This document shows positions 1 to 7,863 of a DNA stretch of 34,024 nt, piece by piece. Below the pieces are notes generated by a model, which was not told the DNA's origin, ran no database searches, and saw only the letters and a list, made by a program, of their open reading frames with translations. Position 1 is the first letter of the stretch; each line of letters starts with the position of its first letter. Origin of the DNA: a virus; the IMG/VR virus record IMGVR_UViG_3300023278_000358, positions 1-34,024 of that record; one strand, given 5' to 3'. Both the position numbers and the translations under genes were made by a program.

Positions 1-1
1 A

Positions 2-982
2 AAGTCTGGGCAACCAGCACCAAAGCAGATAATGGCTGATATTGCTGATGATGGGAGCATTAAGTTTTTAGAAATGCCTAACCTAAGACAGCTAGACCAA
101 ATTAAACAATCTATTGGTGCTGTAGCATTTAAGGATGTGGATAATCTTGGTAGGCCAACAACCGATGCTTTAGATGCGGTTCAATGGTATCGTCAAATAT
201 CAGATAGCTTAAAGGCTGCGTCACCAGATTATGCAAAAGCTGTTGCCGCTGGCGGTGATAAGATTAGTTTGGATAATGCGCTTGAGTTAGGTTTGAGTAT
301 GTTAAGCCCTAAGCTAACACCACGACAAGTATCTCAAGCCTTAAAAGGTGCTGACGCTACAGACAAACAGTATACTAAGCTAGGTATTCGTAGTGCTGTA
401 AATGATCTTATAGGTAATGCTAAGGCGACTATAGCGTCACCCGACATTGATATAAACGCATTGCGTACAGTGTTTGGGCAGTTATCCTCAAAGAATGCTC
501 GTGATAAAATCGGTTTAGTGCTTGGCTCTAAAAGCGCTAATCAATTATTTAAAGACTTGGATCGGGCGCAGATGTCTTTGGCCTTGCGTGCAGCTACTGC
601 CATAAACTCTAAAACGTTCACGCGACAAGTTGCGGAAAAGCAGGTTGATGACTTAACTGATATTGGCGCTATATCCCACTTACTAAGACTTGAGCCAGCA
701 AAAGCTACTCAAAAGCTTACACAAACGATTACAGGTGAAACAGATGCGCTTGGAGTTGCTGCAAAGCAAGAGATATTTACTGACATTGCAAGGGCATTAA
801 CTCAGATCAAGGGTAAAAATGCTAGAACTGCGCTTAAAGTAATAAGCAGAGCGTCAAAAGGTCAACAAGTAAGCGATGAAGAGCTTAAAGCAGTTAGTGA
901 TTTGCTGCTTGATAGGTCAGGATTTGCTACAATAGCAGCTAGTTCAGAGCTTGCACAGACAATGGTTAACGGGGATCAGTAA
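2..982 (+). CDS. Ejection/internal virion protein, C-terminal part (5'-partial at window edge)
   Basis: The frame is open from base 2, so the ATG at 32 is internal; ten codons precede it. It encodes 326 visible residues, highly helical, rich in Ala, Lys and Asp, with no membrane segment. The start of the visible part (IADDGSIKFLEMPNLRQLD) is a block I recall from C-terminal halves of large phage DNA-ejection/structural proteins, where it follows a block like the one ending this window (IDYSSQAGRDIEAVF...ANDQMKL). It is therefore probably the continuation of the gene beginning at 32875. Its stop overlaps the portal start (TAATG), so the two are translationally coupled. The virion role is inferred from position between ejection genes and portal. 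No catalytic motif was seen. Confidence 0.75.
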   Translation, partial: KSGQPAPKQIMADIADDGSIKFLEMPNLRQLDQIKQSIGAVAFKDVDNLGRPTTDALDAVQWYRQISDSLKAASPDYAKAVAAGGDKISLDNALELGLSMLSPKLTPRQVSQALKGADATDKQYTKLGIRSAVNDLIGNAKATIASPDIDINALRTVFGQLSSKNARDKIGLVLGSKSANQLFKDLDRAQMSLALRAATAINSKTFTRQVAEKQVDDLTDIGAISHLLRLEPAKATQKLTQTITGETDALGVAAKQEIFTDIARALTQIKGKNARTALKVISRASKGQQVSDEELKAVSDLLLDRSGFATIAASSELAQTMVNGDQ

Positions 983-3150
983 TGCCAAAGATGTCAGAAC
1001 AGGATATTCAGGGAGCAATTAAGCAGGCCATACAGGCTGCCATTGATTACGTTGATAGTGATATTAGCCGTCAGCGTGAACGCGCCCAGCGCTACTTTGA
1101 TGGACAAGTAGACCTAGAGCATGAGGATGGACGCTCTAAGGTTGTTTCTACCAAGGTGCGTGACGTAGTACGTGGAGCTAAACCTAGCTTAATGCGCGTG
1201 TTTATGTCCAACGACAAGTTTGTTGAGTTTACTCCTAAAGGCCCAGAAGACGTAGCTAACGCAGAACAAGCAACAGCCTACACTCATTGGGTGTTTAATA
1301 AGTGTGGCGGTTATAACGTACTTAGTAATGCGATACATGACGCTTTGATTAAGAAGGTGGGATTGGCTAAGGTTTGGTGGAATACTGAAACCATTGCTAA
1401 AACGTACACCTACGAGAATTTATCTGATGAAGAAGTTCAGATCTTAGTATCTAAAGAAGGTGTCGAGGTTGTAGAGCATAGACAAGAAATTGAAATAGAG
1501 ATGGATGAAAGCGGCTTTGAAATGGAGCGCAACACCCATAGCATGGTTATATCTCACAAGTACGAAGAAGGCGAGATGGTCATTGAAGGCATCCCACCTG
1601 AAGAGTTCTTTATCGATGGTTCAGCTAAATCCATTGATGATGCTTATATTGTCTGTCACCGCACAGAGAAACGTGCAGGCGACTTGGTAGCGATGGGATA
1701 CGATCAAGAGGTTATTGATAACCTATCAGGTCAAGATGACGATACATTAAGTGGTGAGGAAGAGAAGGTCTTGCGTTTTGGTGAGTCTATCGACACTACT
1801 GAAGGTTTGGCTAATGACCCATCGATGCGAGTTATCATCGTTACAGAAGCCTACATGCGTATTGACGTAGAGGGTGATGGCGTACCTACCTTGCACAAGT
1901 TCTTATGTGGCGGTACAGGATACGAAGTATTAGAAATGGAGCCTTGGGATAAGGTACCTTTTGCTGACTTTCATGTAGACCCAGAGCCACACGCATTCTA
2001 TGGTCGGTCTTTGGCTGAACTAGTAATGAATGACCAGGATACTACCACATCGGTATTGAGAGGTATTCTTGATAACGTAGCATTGGTCAATACACCACGT
2101 CTGGAAGTTAACGAAGACATGGTAGAAATGGACGATGTGCTTAATAACGAGATTGGCGCAATCATTCGATCAGAGCAGATTGGCTCAGTAAACCCATTAA
2201 CAGTACCTTTTGTGGCTGGATCAACTCTACCTGCGCTACAGTACCTAGATATGCTTGTTGAAGAGAAAACAGGTATTAGTAAAATGTCTATGGGCCTTAA
2301 CGCCGATATGCTTCAAAACACATCAGCCACAGCCGCAGCACTAACTGCACAAGCTGGAGCAGGTCAGGTTGAAGTGATGGCGAGAAACCTCGCTGAAGGC
2401 ACTAAGCGCTTATTCCAACTAATGCTACATGTAGCTGTTAAAAACTCTCCTGACGAGCAGATGATGCGTCTGAATGGGCAATTCGTGCCAGTAGACCCAA
2501 GTGTTTGGGATATTGAGATGGATATGGAGATTAATGTTGGCTTAGGAACAGGTCAGGAAGATGTTAAAGCCGCAGCTCTTATGCAGACATTTGCCACACA
2601 GCAGCAGATTTGGCAGACCTATGGCCCTAAGAATGGCCTGGTTAGCATGACACAAATGCGTAATACCTTAGCAGATACTTTGGCTTTATCTGGGTTCAAA
2701 AATGCAGATCGATATTATGCACCTATGAATACAGATATTGAGCAGCAGCTAATGGCGCAGATGGCACAAGAAGCAGCACAGGCCGCAGAGCAGCAAGGTC
2801 AGCAAGGCGACCCAATGGCACAAGCTCTAATCCAGGCAGAGCAGATTAAGGCTCAAGCTAAGATGCAGGGTGATCAGATGCGTATGCAAGGTAAGATGCA
2901 AGGCGACCAGATCAAGATGCAGGCTGATATGCAAGTTAAGGGCGCAGAGATGCAATCCGCACAAGGCAAAGAATTAGCTGAACTGCAACTAAAGTATCGT
3001 GAACTAAAAGCTGGTGACGACCTAAGCCGCGACCAAATGAACCAAGATCTTCTAATTGAAGCAGCCAAGATTCTGGGGCAGTACGGCAGTGCCGTTGATG
3101 TTGAGCGAGTACGGGCCATGCAAGCAGCTCCAAGAATGGGTAATTTGTAA
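982..3150 (+). CDS. Portal protein (P22/SU10-type)
   Basis: A 722-residue protein whose length, opening (helical residues 1-40, then RYFDGQVDLEHEDGRSKVV) and position before scaffold and capsid fit the large portal family of short-tailed phages. Portal dodecamers form the DNA channel at the capsid vertex and bind terminase and adaptor. After about residue 590 it becomes Gln/Met/Ala-rich and ends in a heptad-like run with repeated KMQGDQ units near residues 625-660, as expected for the portal barrel helix or a coiled coil. It overlaps the preceding gene by one base and is followed by another TAATG overlap. The assignment is from family recall. Confidence 0.9.
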   Translation: MPKMSEQDIQGAIKQAIQAAIDYVDSDISRQRERAQRYFDGQVDLEHEDGRSKVVSTKVRDVVRGAKPSLMRVFMSNDKFVEFTPKGPEDVANAEQATAYTHWVFNKCGGYNVLSNAIHDALIKKVGLAKVWWNTETIAKTYTYENLSDEEVQILVSKEGVEVVEHRQEIEIEMDESGFEMERNTHSMVISHKYEEGEMVIEGIPPEEFFIDGSAKSIDDAYIVCHRTEKRAGDLVAMGYDQEVIDNLSGQDDDTLSGEEEKVLRFGESIDTTEGLANDPSMRVIIVTEAYMRIDVEGDGVPTLHKFLCGGTGYEVLEMEPWDKVPFADFHVDPEPHAFYGRSLAELVMNDQDTTTSVLRGILDNVALVNTPRLEVNEDMVEMDDVLNNEIGAIIRSEQIGSVNPLTVPFVAGSTLPALQYLDMLVEEKTGISKMSMGLNADMLQNTSATAAALTAQAGAGQVEVMARNLAEGTKRLFQLMLHVAVKNSPDEQMMRLNGQFVPVDPSVWDIEMDMEINVGLGTGQEDVKAAALMQTFATQQQIWQTYGPKNGLVSMTQMRNTLADTLALSGFKNADRYYAPMNTDIEQQLMAQMAQEAAQAAEQQGQQGDPMAQALIQAEQIKAQAKMQGDQMRMQGKMQGDQIKMQADMQVKGAEMQSAQGKELAELQLKYRELKAGDDLSRDQMNQDLLIEAAKILGQYGSAVDVERVRAMQAAPRMGNL

Positions 3151-3374
3151 TGATTAGTAAGTCTCAGGCTGAGTATTTGCTCAAGGATGATACTTTTACG
3201 ACAGTATTTGATATAATCCGACAGGATCAGGTCAGAAAGTTCTTAGGATCTTCTAGGCTTGATGCTGAGGTACGAGAAGAGGCCCACGCAATGACGAGGG
3301 CATTAAATGAGTTCGAGCATACTCTCAAACGTATTATTACCAATGAGGTTATGCAAGACAAACGCAGCAAATAA
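3150..3374 (+). CDS. Small conserved-position protein between portal and scaffold
   Basis: A 74-residue, soluble, helical, charged protein whose ATG overlaps the portal stop codon (TAATG), so it is probably translated by coupling. I recognise no domain, cysteine motif or membrane segment. Small helical ORFs at this place are common in portal-scaffold-capsid blocks, sometimes as head-assembly factors, but that is only positional inference. Eleven bases separate it from the scaffold gene, so it is clearly part of the head operon. Confidence 0.75.
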   Translation: MISKSQAEYLLKDDTFTTVFDIIRQDQVRKFLGSSRLDAEVREEAHAMTRALNEFEHTLKRIITNEVMQDKRSK

Positions 3375-3385
3375 AGGATAGCACC

Positions 3386-4360
3386 GTGGAAACGACTAAC
3401 CAAAGCGTTGAGAGCGCAGTTGAAGCGTTAATGGCTCCAGTGGAGTCAGAGACAGCTGAAGTAGAATCTACCGAAACCGAAGGGCATGAAGTAGAAGAAA
3501 CGGAGGCTGAAGAAGCCGAAGTTGATCAACCAGATGATGAAGAATCGGATGGTGATGATGAAGGTGATGATGAAGAATATGAAGCATCGGATGAAGAAAC
3601 CGCCGATCAAGTTGAGCCTAATACATTCTCTATCAAAGTTGATGGCGAAGAAGTATCAGTAACTCTAGATGATCTAAAGCGTGACTACTCAGGCCAGCAA
3701 TATATTCAGAAGGGCATGAAGCAAGCAGCAGAGGCTCGAAAGCAAGCCGAGGAAGCCTATAACGGGTTAAATCAGCAACGCGAGCAGCTACAGCAGTTTA
3801 TGCAGCAGGTTCAGCAGCAAGGTGTAATGGCGCAACCAGTTCCACCCACGAAGGAGCTACTGTCAAGTGACCCACTAGGGTACATAGAAGCAGATGCAAC
3901 ATATCGTGAAGAAATGGGAGTGTTTCAACACCAGCAACAGCAATTAGCACAGCACCAACATGCTACACAGCAAGCGCAAGGACAGGCACAAAAAGCCCAC
4001 TTGCAGGAGCAAATGAACGAATTGACTAAAGCTATTCCAGACTTTGGGGACGCTACTAAAGCTCCTAAAATGAAAGAACGCCTAGTTAAACAAGGGCTTA
4101 GTGAAGGCTATAGCACCGAAGAGATTGGCGGTATTGTCGACCATCGCGCCATGAAAGTTCTACATAAAGCTATGTTGTATGACCAGATGATGGCAGGCAC
4201 TTCTAAAGTTGAATCTAAACTAAAGAAGGCTAGACCATTAATGAAGGCTGGCGCTAAGAAGCAACCTGATTCTGATGCTAAGAAGCACAGCAAGCAAATG
4301 TCAAAATTGAAGAAGTCGGGAAGCGTAGCAGACGCAGCCGCATTATTGTTTAGTAGTTAA
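3386..4360 (+). CDS. Capsid scaffold protein
   Basis: A 324-residue protein starting at GTG with an AAGGAT ribosome site upstream. Residues about 20-80 are almost all Glu/Asp; the middle (about 110-220) is Gln-rich coiled coil; the C-terminal 60 residues are strongly basic (Lys-rich). An acidic start, helical rod and basic tail are the usual build of phage scaffolding proteins, whose basic C-terminus contacts the capsid shell. It lies directly before the capsid gene. It would co-assemble with coat protein in the procapsid and then leave. No protease gene was recognised nearby, so exit rather than cleavage is assumed. Confidence 0.85.
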   Translation: METTNQSVESAVEALMAPVESETAEVESTETEGHEVEETEAEEAEVDQPDDEESDGDDEGDDEEYEASDEETADQVEPNTFSIKVDGEEVSVTLDDLKRDYSGQQYIQKGMKQAAEARKQAEEAYNGLNQQREQLQQFMQQVQQQGVMAQPVPPTKELLSSDPLGYIEADATYREEMGVFQHQQQQLAQHQHATQQAQGQAQKAHLQEQMNELTKAIPDFGDATKAPKMKERLVKQGLSEGYSTEEIGGIVDHRAMKVLHKAMLYDQMMAGTSKVESKLKKARPLMKAGAKKQPDSDAKKHSKQMSKLKKSGSVADAAALLFSS

Positions 4361-4388
4361 ATTTTAAATTATTTAGGAAGAAATTATC

Positions 4389-5333
4389 ATGGCACAACCA
4401 ACTAATACTTTTGATACATACGATTCAGTAGGTATTCGTGAAGATCTATCTAACGTGATCTATAACGTATCACCTGAAGAAACCCCATTACTTAGCTCTA
4501 TTGCTAAGGTTAAAGCATCAAGCACTTTGCATGAGTGGCTCACAGACTCGCTTAGAGATTCAGCAGTTAATGCCCATATCGAGGGAGATGATACAGTTGC
4601 TGAAGCTCGCACTGCCGCAACTCGTTTACAGAACTCTACACAGATCTTTAAGAATGCTGTTGTAACTTCTGGTACTGATGACGTTGTTGACAATGCAGGT
4701 CGTGGCAAAGAAATGTCTTACCAGATCGTAAAGGTCGGTCAAGAGCAGAAGCTAGACATGGAAGCCGCTTTGATGGCTAACCAAGCTCGCGTTGCTGGCA
4801 ACTCCACCACAGCTCGTAAGATGGCTGGTCTTGGCGCTTTTGTTAAGACTAACGTAACCAACGTAGGAACTGGCGGCGCTAACCCTACTGGTGACGGCTC
4901 TAACGCTCGTACTGACGGTACTGCTACAGTATTTAGTCAAGCTGACTTTGACTCTGCCATGCAGGGAGTCTGGGCTGAGGGTGGTAAGCCTGATTGTGTT
5001 ATCTTGTCTGCATTCCAGATGGATAAGGCTCTTGGCTTTGTTGGTAACAACAACCAGCGTTCTACAGGCGCATCTGGCAAGGTTGAAAACTTGTTAAATG
5101 TTTATGTAACTCCTTGGGGTTCTGTTGAGTTCATTCCTGCTCGTGAAAACCGTTCACGCGATGTTTGGATTATTGAGAAAGACAAGCTAGCATTGGCTCA
5201 GTTGCGTCCTATGAAGAGCCAAGCTCTTGCTAAGACTGGCGACAACGAGAAGCGTCAGGTTGTTGGCGAATGTACTCTTGTTGTTCGCAACGAAAAGGCT
5301 CTAGGTCTTGTAGCTGACTGTACTGTAAGCTAA
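4389..5333 (+). CDS. Major capsid protein (SU10-type HK97 fold)
   Basis: A 314-residue protein with the characteristic opening of the SU10-like major capsid family: TFDTYDSVGIREDLSNVIY, then SPEETPLLSSI and a LHEWLTDSL block around residues 50-58. Later blocks (PDCVILSAFQMD, WGSVEFIPARE) are also typical. It would form the icosahedral shell. AGGA lies about ten bases before the ATG. The gene follows the scaffold by 28 bases and is closed by a strong terminator 20 bases after its stop, as expected for a highly expressed coat gene. The family identification is from recall but the N-terminal signature is distinctive. Confidence 0.93.
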   Translation: MAQPTNTFDTYDSVGIREDLSNVIYNVSPEETPLLSSIAKVKASSTLHEWLTDSLRDSAVNAHIEGDDTVAEARTAATRLQNSTQIFKNAVVTSGTDDVVDNAGRGKEMSYQIVKVGQEQKLDMEAALMANQARVAGNSTTARKMAGLGAFVKTNVTNVGTGGANPTGDGSNARTDGTATVFSQADFDSAMQGVWAEGGKPDCVILSAFQMDKALGFVGNNNQRSTGASGKVENLLNVYVTPWGSVEFIPARENRSRDVWIIEKDKLALAQLRPMKSQALAKTGDNEKRQVVGECTLVVRNEKALGLVADCTVS

Positions 5334-5335
5334 AT

Positions 5336-5349
5336 AACACTTTTGTGTT
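5336..5349 (+). other. Short AACAC/GTGTT hairpin after the capsid gene
   Basis: A perfect 5-bp inverted repeat around a TTTT loop lies 3 bases after the capsid stop and just before the main terminator. It could protect the 3' end of the capsid mRNA or be a protein-binding dyad; the bases that follow (TGTTACAAT) also resemble an extended -10 box. Confidence 0.4.
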
Positions 5350-5354
5350 ACAAT

Positions 5355-5382
5355 AAGGGGGTGCTTCGGCATCCCTTTTTTT
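5355..5382 (+). terminator. Rho-independent terminator after the capsid gene
   Basis: A GC-rich stem (GGGTGC with GCATCCC, one G-T pair) closes a TTCG tetraloop at 5365-5368 and is followed by seven T residues. The cUUCGg loop is exceptionally stable. It would end transcripts of the head operon just before the lysis genes, probably leaking partially into them since no convincing promoter is seen between. Confidence 0.9.
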
Positions 5383-5395
5383 ATGGAGAAATATA

Positions 5396-5680
5396 ATGGC
5401 TAAGGTTTCAGAGCAGTGGGTTAAACAGGACGATAAGTTAATCCACATTAAGCAGCAAGATTGGACACCTATGCTAGACCGAGCGGCTGCATTGCGTGAG
5501 AATGGGAATGCTGAGTTTGGTGAGTCTAGGCTAGTGGGTGTAATTGATGCTGCCCTGATTAGCGAATGGCTAAAAGAAGCAGGTATTGGTTGGGATGATC
5601 CAGCCAGGTCAGACGTGATTAAGCGTAAAATGCTTAGTGGTGAATTTGATAAACTACGAGTTTGGGAGGGTACATACTAA
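5396..5680 (+). CDS. Hypothetical protein downstream of the capsid gene
   Basis: A 94-residue soluble protein with GGAG eight bases before the ATG. It has a central ALISEWLKEAGIGWDDPA segment and ends FDKLRVWEGTY, an ending I recall in small proteins beside SU10-type capsid genes, though no function is attached to it. Its stop overlaps the M15 endolysin start (TAATG). It could be a minor head protein or simply travel with the lysis genes. There are no cysteines, signal peptide or membrane segment. Confidence 0.8.
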   Translation: MAKVSEQWVKQDDKLIHIKQQDWTPMLDRAAALRENGNAEFGESRLVGVIDAALISEWLKEAGIGWDDPARSDVIKRKMLSGEFDKLRVWEGTY

Positions 5681-6045
5681 TGAATTATTTTTCAGAAGAT
5701 GAATTAAAGTGCAGCCATACAGGTGAATCTAAAATGGACGAAGCGTTCATGTTTAAGATTAACACTATCCGCAAGGTCTGTGATTTCCCGTTTACGGTGA
5801 CTTCTGCCTACAGACACCCAACGCATCCAATAGAAGCCAAAAAGGCTAAGCCTGGCTCACACGCATCTGGAAGGGCTATCGACATTGCAGTGCGTAATGA
5901 AAAAGCCCACAAGTTGATTGAGGTTGCTTTGGCTCATGGTATTACTGGTATAGGGGTGGCCCAGAAAGGTGGTTCACGCTTTATTCACCTAGACGATTTA
6001 GACGCAGCTAGCGGCTACTCTAGGCCAACTGTTTGGAGTTACTAA
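5680..6045 (+). CDS. Endolysin, peptidase M15 family (D,D-/L,D-carboxypeptidase-like)
   Basis: A 121-residue peptidoglycan-cleaving peptidase. The zinc-site pattern of M15 enzymes is visible: SAYRHP at residues 42-47, SHASGRAIDIAV with His61 and Asp68, and FIHLDD with His103. It would cut peptide cross-links in the periplasm once the holin opens the inner membrane. No signal peptide is present, which fits holin-dependent release. The ATG at 5680 is chosen over the in-frame TTG at 5662 because it overlaps the previous stop, sits after a GGGAGGG ribosome site and gives the usual MxYFSEDEL start. The holin gene follows after one base. Confidence 0.92.
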   Translation: MNYFSEDELKCSHTGESKMDEAFMFKINTIRKVCDFPFTVTSAYRHPTHPIEAKKAKPGSHASGRAIDIAVRNEKAHKLIEVALAHGITGIGVAQKGGSRFIHLDDLDAASGYSRPTVWSY

Positions 6046-6046
6046 A

Positions 6047-6487
6047 ATGGGTTTCATGAGCTTATTAGGGCCAATAGCAGATATTGGCAAGACTTACCTG
6101 GAGGGCAAGCAGGAGGTCGCTAAGGCTAAGTCAGCAGCAGCTATAGTAGGCATTAAAGCCGAGGCAGATGTGAAGGTAGCAGGAGCCAGGGCAGCTAACA
6201 AGCTTGCTGATGATGGGCAGACTCAAGATTACAATTTAGACGCTATTGCTATGCAACAGATGGATAAATCTTTTCTTGATGAGATCATGATCGCTTTGCT
6301 ATTAGTGCCTTTGGCTGCTTCTTTTGTAGGCTACCAGGAAGAGGTTTCAGCAGCGTTTGAATCATTCTCTGCAATGCCTGATTGGTATCAGTATTTGGTC
6401 TTGGGCGTATATATCGTGAAGTTCGGTATGCGGGGACTGCTCACCAAACTAATGTCTGGCAAGCTAAGTGGGATTAAGCTTAAATAG
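6047..6487 (+). CDS. Holin, 3-TM GTA-release type
   Basis: A 146-residue protein with an Ala/Lys-rich amphipathic N-terminal half (residues 15-70) and two clear hydrophobic segments at about 79-96 and 112-130, separated by AAFESFSAMPDWYQYL. The MPxWY motif between the last segments is typical of the 'holin of 3TMs' family known from gene transfer agents and many phages. It would permeabilise the inner membrane and release the adjacent M15 endolysin. GGAG precedes the ATG. The gene ends at the convergence point with the leftward operon. Confidence 0.82.
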   Translation: MGFMSLLGPIADIGKTYLEGKQEVAKAKSAAAIVGIKAEADVKVAGARAANKLADDGQTQDYNLDAIAMQQMDKSFLDEIMIALLLVPLAASFVGYQEEVSAAFESFSAMPDWYQYLVLGVYIVKFGMRGLLTKLMSGKLSGIKLK

Positions 6488-6644
6488 TATTAAGCTCCTT
6501 GGTTAAAGAAACTATACGCGCCTCAAAATAATCACCAAATGATTCTATTTTGTTTGTTTTGAGAGCGCTTTCATAGTTAGATATTTCAACTTTAATCTTG
6601 TCCGCCTTCTTGATCTTGGCTATTTTTTGCTGAATCGTATTCAT
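6480..6644 (-). CDS. Small hypothetical protein at the end of the leftward operon
   Basis: A 54-residue ORF starting MNTIQQKIAKIKKADK, with AAGG six bases before the ATG. Its start lies inside the 3' end of the 6592-6963 gene and its stop overlaps the holin's last bases on the other strand. The product is Lys/Glu-rich and probably helical. The same bases form a long hairpin that looks like a terminator, so this is either a real last gene read through that hairpin or a chance ORF. No recognisable family. Confidence 0.4.
   Translation of the reverse strand: MNTIQQKIAKIKKADKIKVEISNYESALKTNKIESFGDYFEARIVSLTKELNTI
6525..6560 (+). terminator. Terminator-like hairpin at the convergence of late and early operons
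   Basis: AAAAT plus AATCA (6525-6534) pairs with TGATT plus ATTTT (6540-6551) with a 2-base bulge and a CCAAA loop, and is followed by the U-rich GTTTGTTTT. An outer stem (6518-6528 with 6557-6568, ending in GCGC on both sides) can form as an alternative. It lies 37 bases after the holin stop, between converging operons, and both strands are U-rich after the stem, so it may act in both directions. Confidence 0.55.
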
Positions 6645-6963
6645 CTAGTGCCTTTTGAATTAATAGTTTTCGTTTACCTGCAATCACGCCATATAGGTTA
6701 TGCGTCTGTATAGCCCCACAGCAAGAGTTACCTGATCTACCCAGAATCTCACCGCACTGATCCATAGAACATTTTAATACCCTAAGCTCAACCAATAAAT
6801 CTAACTGATCCTGGTTCCAGGTCGCACACTTCCAAACCTTTTTTTCACGAATCTTTGGGGTTGGCTTTACATCTATAAACCTGGAGCTGGCAAAATGCCA
6901 TGTTTTCCTGTTTTCAATGTGATCGAAATTCTTAGGTATTTTGGGGGTTGTGATTATACTCAT
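6592..6963 (-). CDS. Putative DNA-binding protein with SANT/HTH-like segment
   Basis: A 123-residue protein. Residues about 48-90 read as WNQDQLDLLVEL, a turn, then QCGEILGRSGNSCCGAIQ, which has the look of a homeodomain-like or SANT-type helix-turn-helix (aromatic W, leucines, then 'ILGRS' before a recognition helix). Four cysteines lie in or next to this segment. It may be a small early regulator. Its ATG overlaps the stop of the upstream 57-residue gene (ATGA). Function is unknown; DNA binding is an inference from the pattern only. Confidence 0.75.
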   Translation of the reverse strand: MSIITTPKIPKNFDHIENRKTWHFASSRFIDVKPTPKIREKKVWKCATWNQDQLDLLVELRVLKCSMDQCGEILGRSGNSCCGAIQTHNLYGVIAGKRKLLIQKALDEYDSAKNSQDQEGGQD

Positions 6964-7133
6964 TTTTTGCCACCAGTGCAGTCTATTTCTTCGACAGAAG
7001 TTGATGGTGATAGGCCAAGCTTAACCCAATCTTTAGGCTTATGTTCTGGCTTAGGCTTATTAAATATGCGGTCATAATTATCCTCAAACTGCTTATTCAT
7101 TGGCTTTGAAATTGGTTTATCTTTTGCTGACAT
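6960..7133 (-). CDS. Small hypothetical protein (57 aa)
   Basis: A 57-residue ORF with CTGGAG seven bases before the ATG and a 4-base ATGA overlap with the next gene. The product is Lys/Pro-rich and probably extended: repeated K-P dipeptides, then KDWVKLGLSPSTSVEEIDC. It carries no domain I recognise. The overlap arrangement and the ribosome site are the main reasons to accept it, since it also fills an otherwise empty 185-base gap in the operon. Confidence 0.75.
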   Translation of the reverse strand: MSAKDKPISKPMNKQFEDNYDRIFNKPKPEHKPKDWVKLGLSPSTSVEEIDCTGGKK

Positions 7134-7147
7134 TTTAATACTCCAGG

Positions 7148-7561
7148 TTATTTATAAAATATATGCTGATCTAATTCTAATACTACTGATAAGTCACCCG
7201 CCCAGTAAGGCGCTTGTATCCACGTAGCGTGGTAGTGTGTAGCGCCTTCGCTTATGTCTGTTACTGTACCAGCCATTATGTGCTTAGATAATAGAACTGA
7301 CTCCATAAACGCCTTATCGTCTTTAGGTTTGTCGCTAAGGCCGTCACAGAACCAACTAAACTGGCACTTGTTTCGTATAGGAAACTCACTCCAGGCATGA
7401 TACTTAGCTTGCTTAACTACACCACAGACAGTATCTGGGTAGCGTGGGTCAGCAACACGATTCATAGTTACAAACCCTACTGCTAAGTTACCAGCCAATG
7501 ACTCACCACGGGACTCATGATAGAGATTCAAGGCCAAGCACATGACTGCTGCGCTAATCAT
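7148..7561 (-). CDS. Cell-wall hydrolase, SleB/Hydrolase_2 family
   Basis: A 137-residue protein with the family signature LNLYHESRGES (catalytic Glu16), then AVGFVTMNRV, CQFSWFCDG at about 66-74 and GATHYHA at 107-112. Members are lytic-transglycosylase-like enzymes cutting the glycan strand. The N-terminus (MISAAVMCLALNLY) is hydrophobic but is already part of the catalytic domain, so there is no clear signal peptide. It lies in the leftward recombination operon rather than with the M15 lysin and holin, and overlaps the upstream gene by 4 bases. It could aid lysis or be packaged; the context does not decide. Confidence 0.9.
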   Translation of the reverse strand: MISAAVMCLALNLYHESRGESLAGNLAVGFVTMNRVADPRYPDTVCGVVKQAKYHAWSEFPIRNKCQFSWFCDGLSDKPKDDKAFMESVLLSKHIMAGTVTDISEGATHYHATWIQAPYWAGDLSVVLELDQHIFYK

Positions 7562-7779
7562 TTTTTAGCACCATTTGTTTTTTCATAAATAACCCAGGCC
7601 AGATCAGTGCGCTCAAACTCTTCAGCAGCTATTGCTAGCCTTAACTTAGCGTCTGCTATTTCTGCTCTTAAGGCTCGCGTTTTCATAAAAGCTTCATTCC
7701 ATTCTGTAGTAATGCGATCTAGCTCAGGGTTGGATTCTTCTAATAATTTGCTTTTCTTATCCATTCTCAATACTTCCAT
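7558..7779 (-). CDS. Small coiled-coil protein
   Basis: A 73-residue, highly charged, all-helical protein; residues about 20-60 form a plausible coiled coil (TEWNEAFMKTRALRAEIADA). The ATG at 7779 is preferred over the in-frame ATG at 7830 because AGGAGCAA, the start signal shared by this phage's early genes, lies just before it and a promoter with a perfect TATAAT lies at 7808-7835, after the longer start. It overlaps the hydrolase gene by 4 bases, so they are co-expressed. Function unknown; a lysis accessory or chaperone role would be guesswork. Confidence 0.78.
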   Translation of the reverse strand: MEVLRMDKKSKLLEESNPELDRITTEWNEAFMKTRALRAEIADAKLRLAIAAEEFERTDLAWVIYEKTNGAKK

Positions 7780-7807
7780 ACGTTTGCTCCTGTTTAAAAG
7801 TATCTTT

Positions 7808-7835
7808 ATTATAATCGGATTTGTCTCCATTGCAA
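7808..7835 (-). promoter_or_regulatory. Internal sigma70-like promoter of the leftward operon, with 15-bp operator-like repeat
   Basis: Reading leftward: TTGCAA (7830-7835), 16-base spacer, TATAAT (7808-7813). It lies in the 84-base gap after ninG and would drive the coiled-coil protein, hydrolase and distal small genes separately. The -35 box overlaps a 15-base sequence (7832-7846) found identically in the divergent control region at 10595-10609. Confidence 0.7.
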
Positions 7836-7863
7836 CACCTTTATGTAACTACCTTAGACTGCT

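Noticed and set aside
32-982. Independent 316-residue gene starting at ATG 32
   Set aside because: The frame is open upstream to base 2, and its first block is normally internal to a larger ejection protein.
5662-5679. TTG start of the M15 endolysin at 5662
   Set aside because: The TTG falls just before the ribosome site; the ATG at 5680 overlaps the previous stop and gives the typical family N-terminus.
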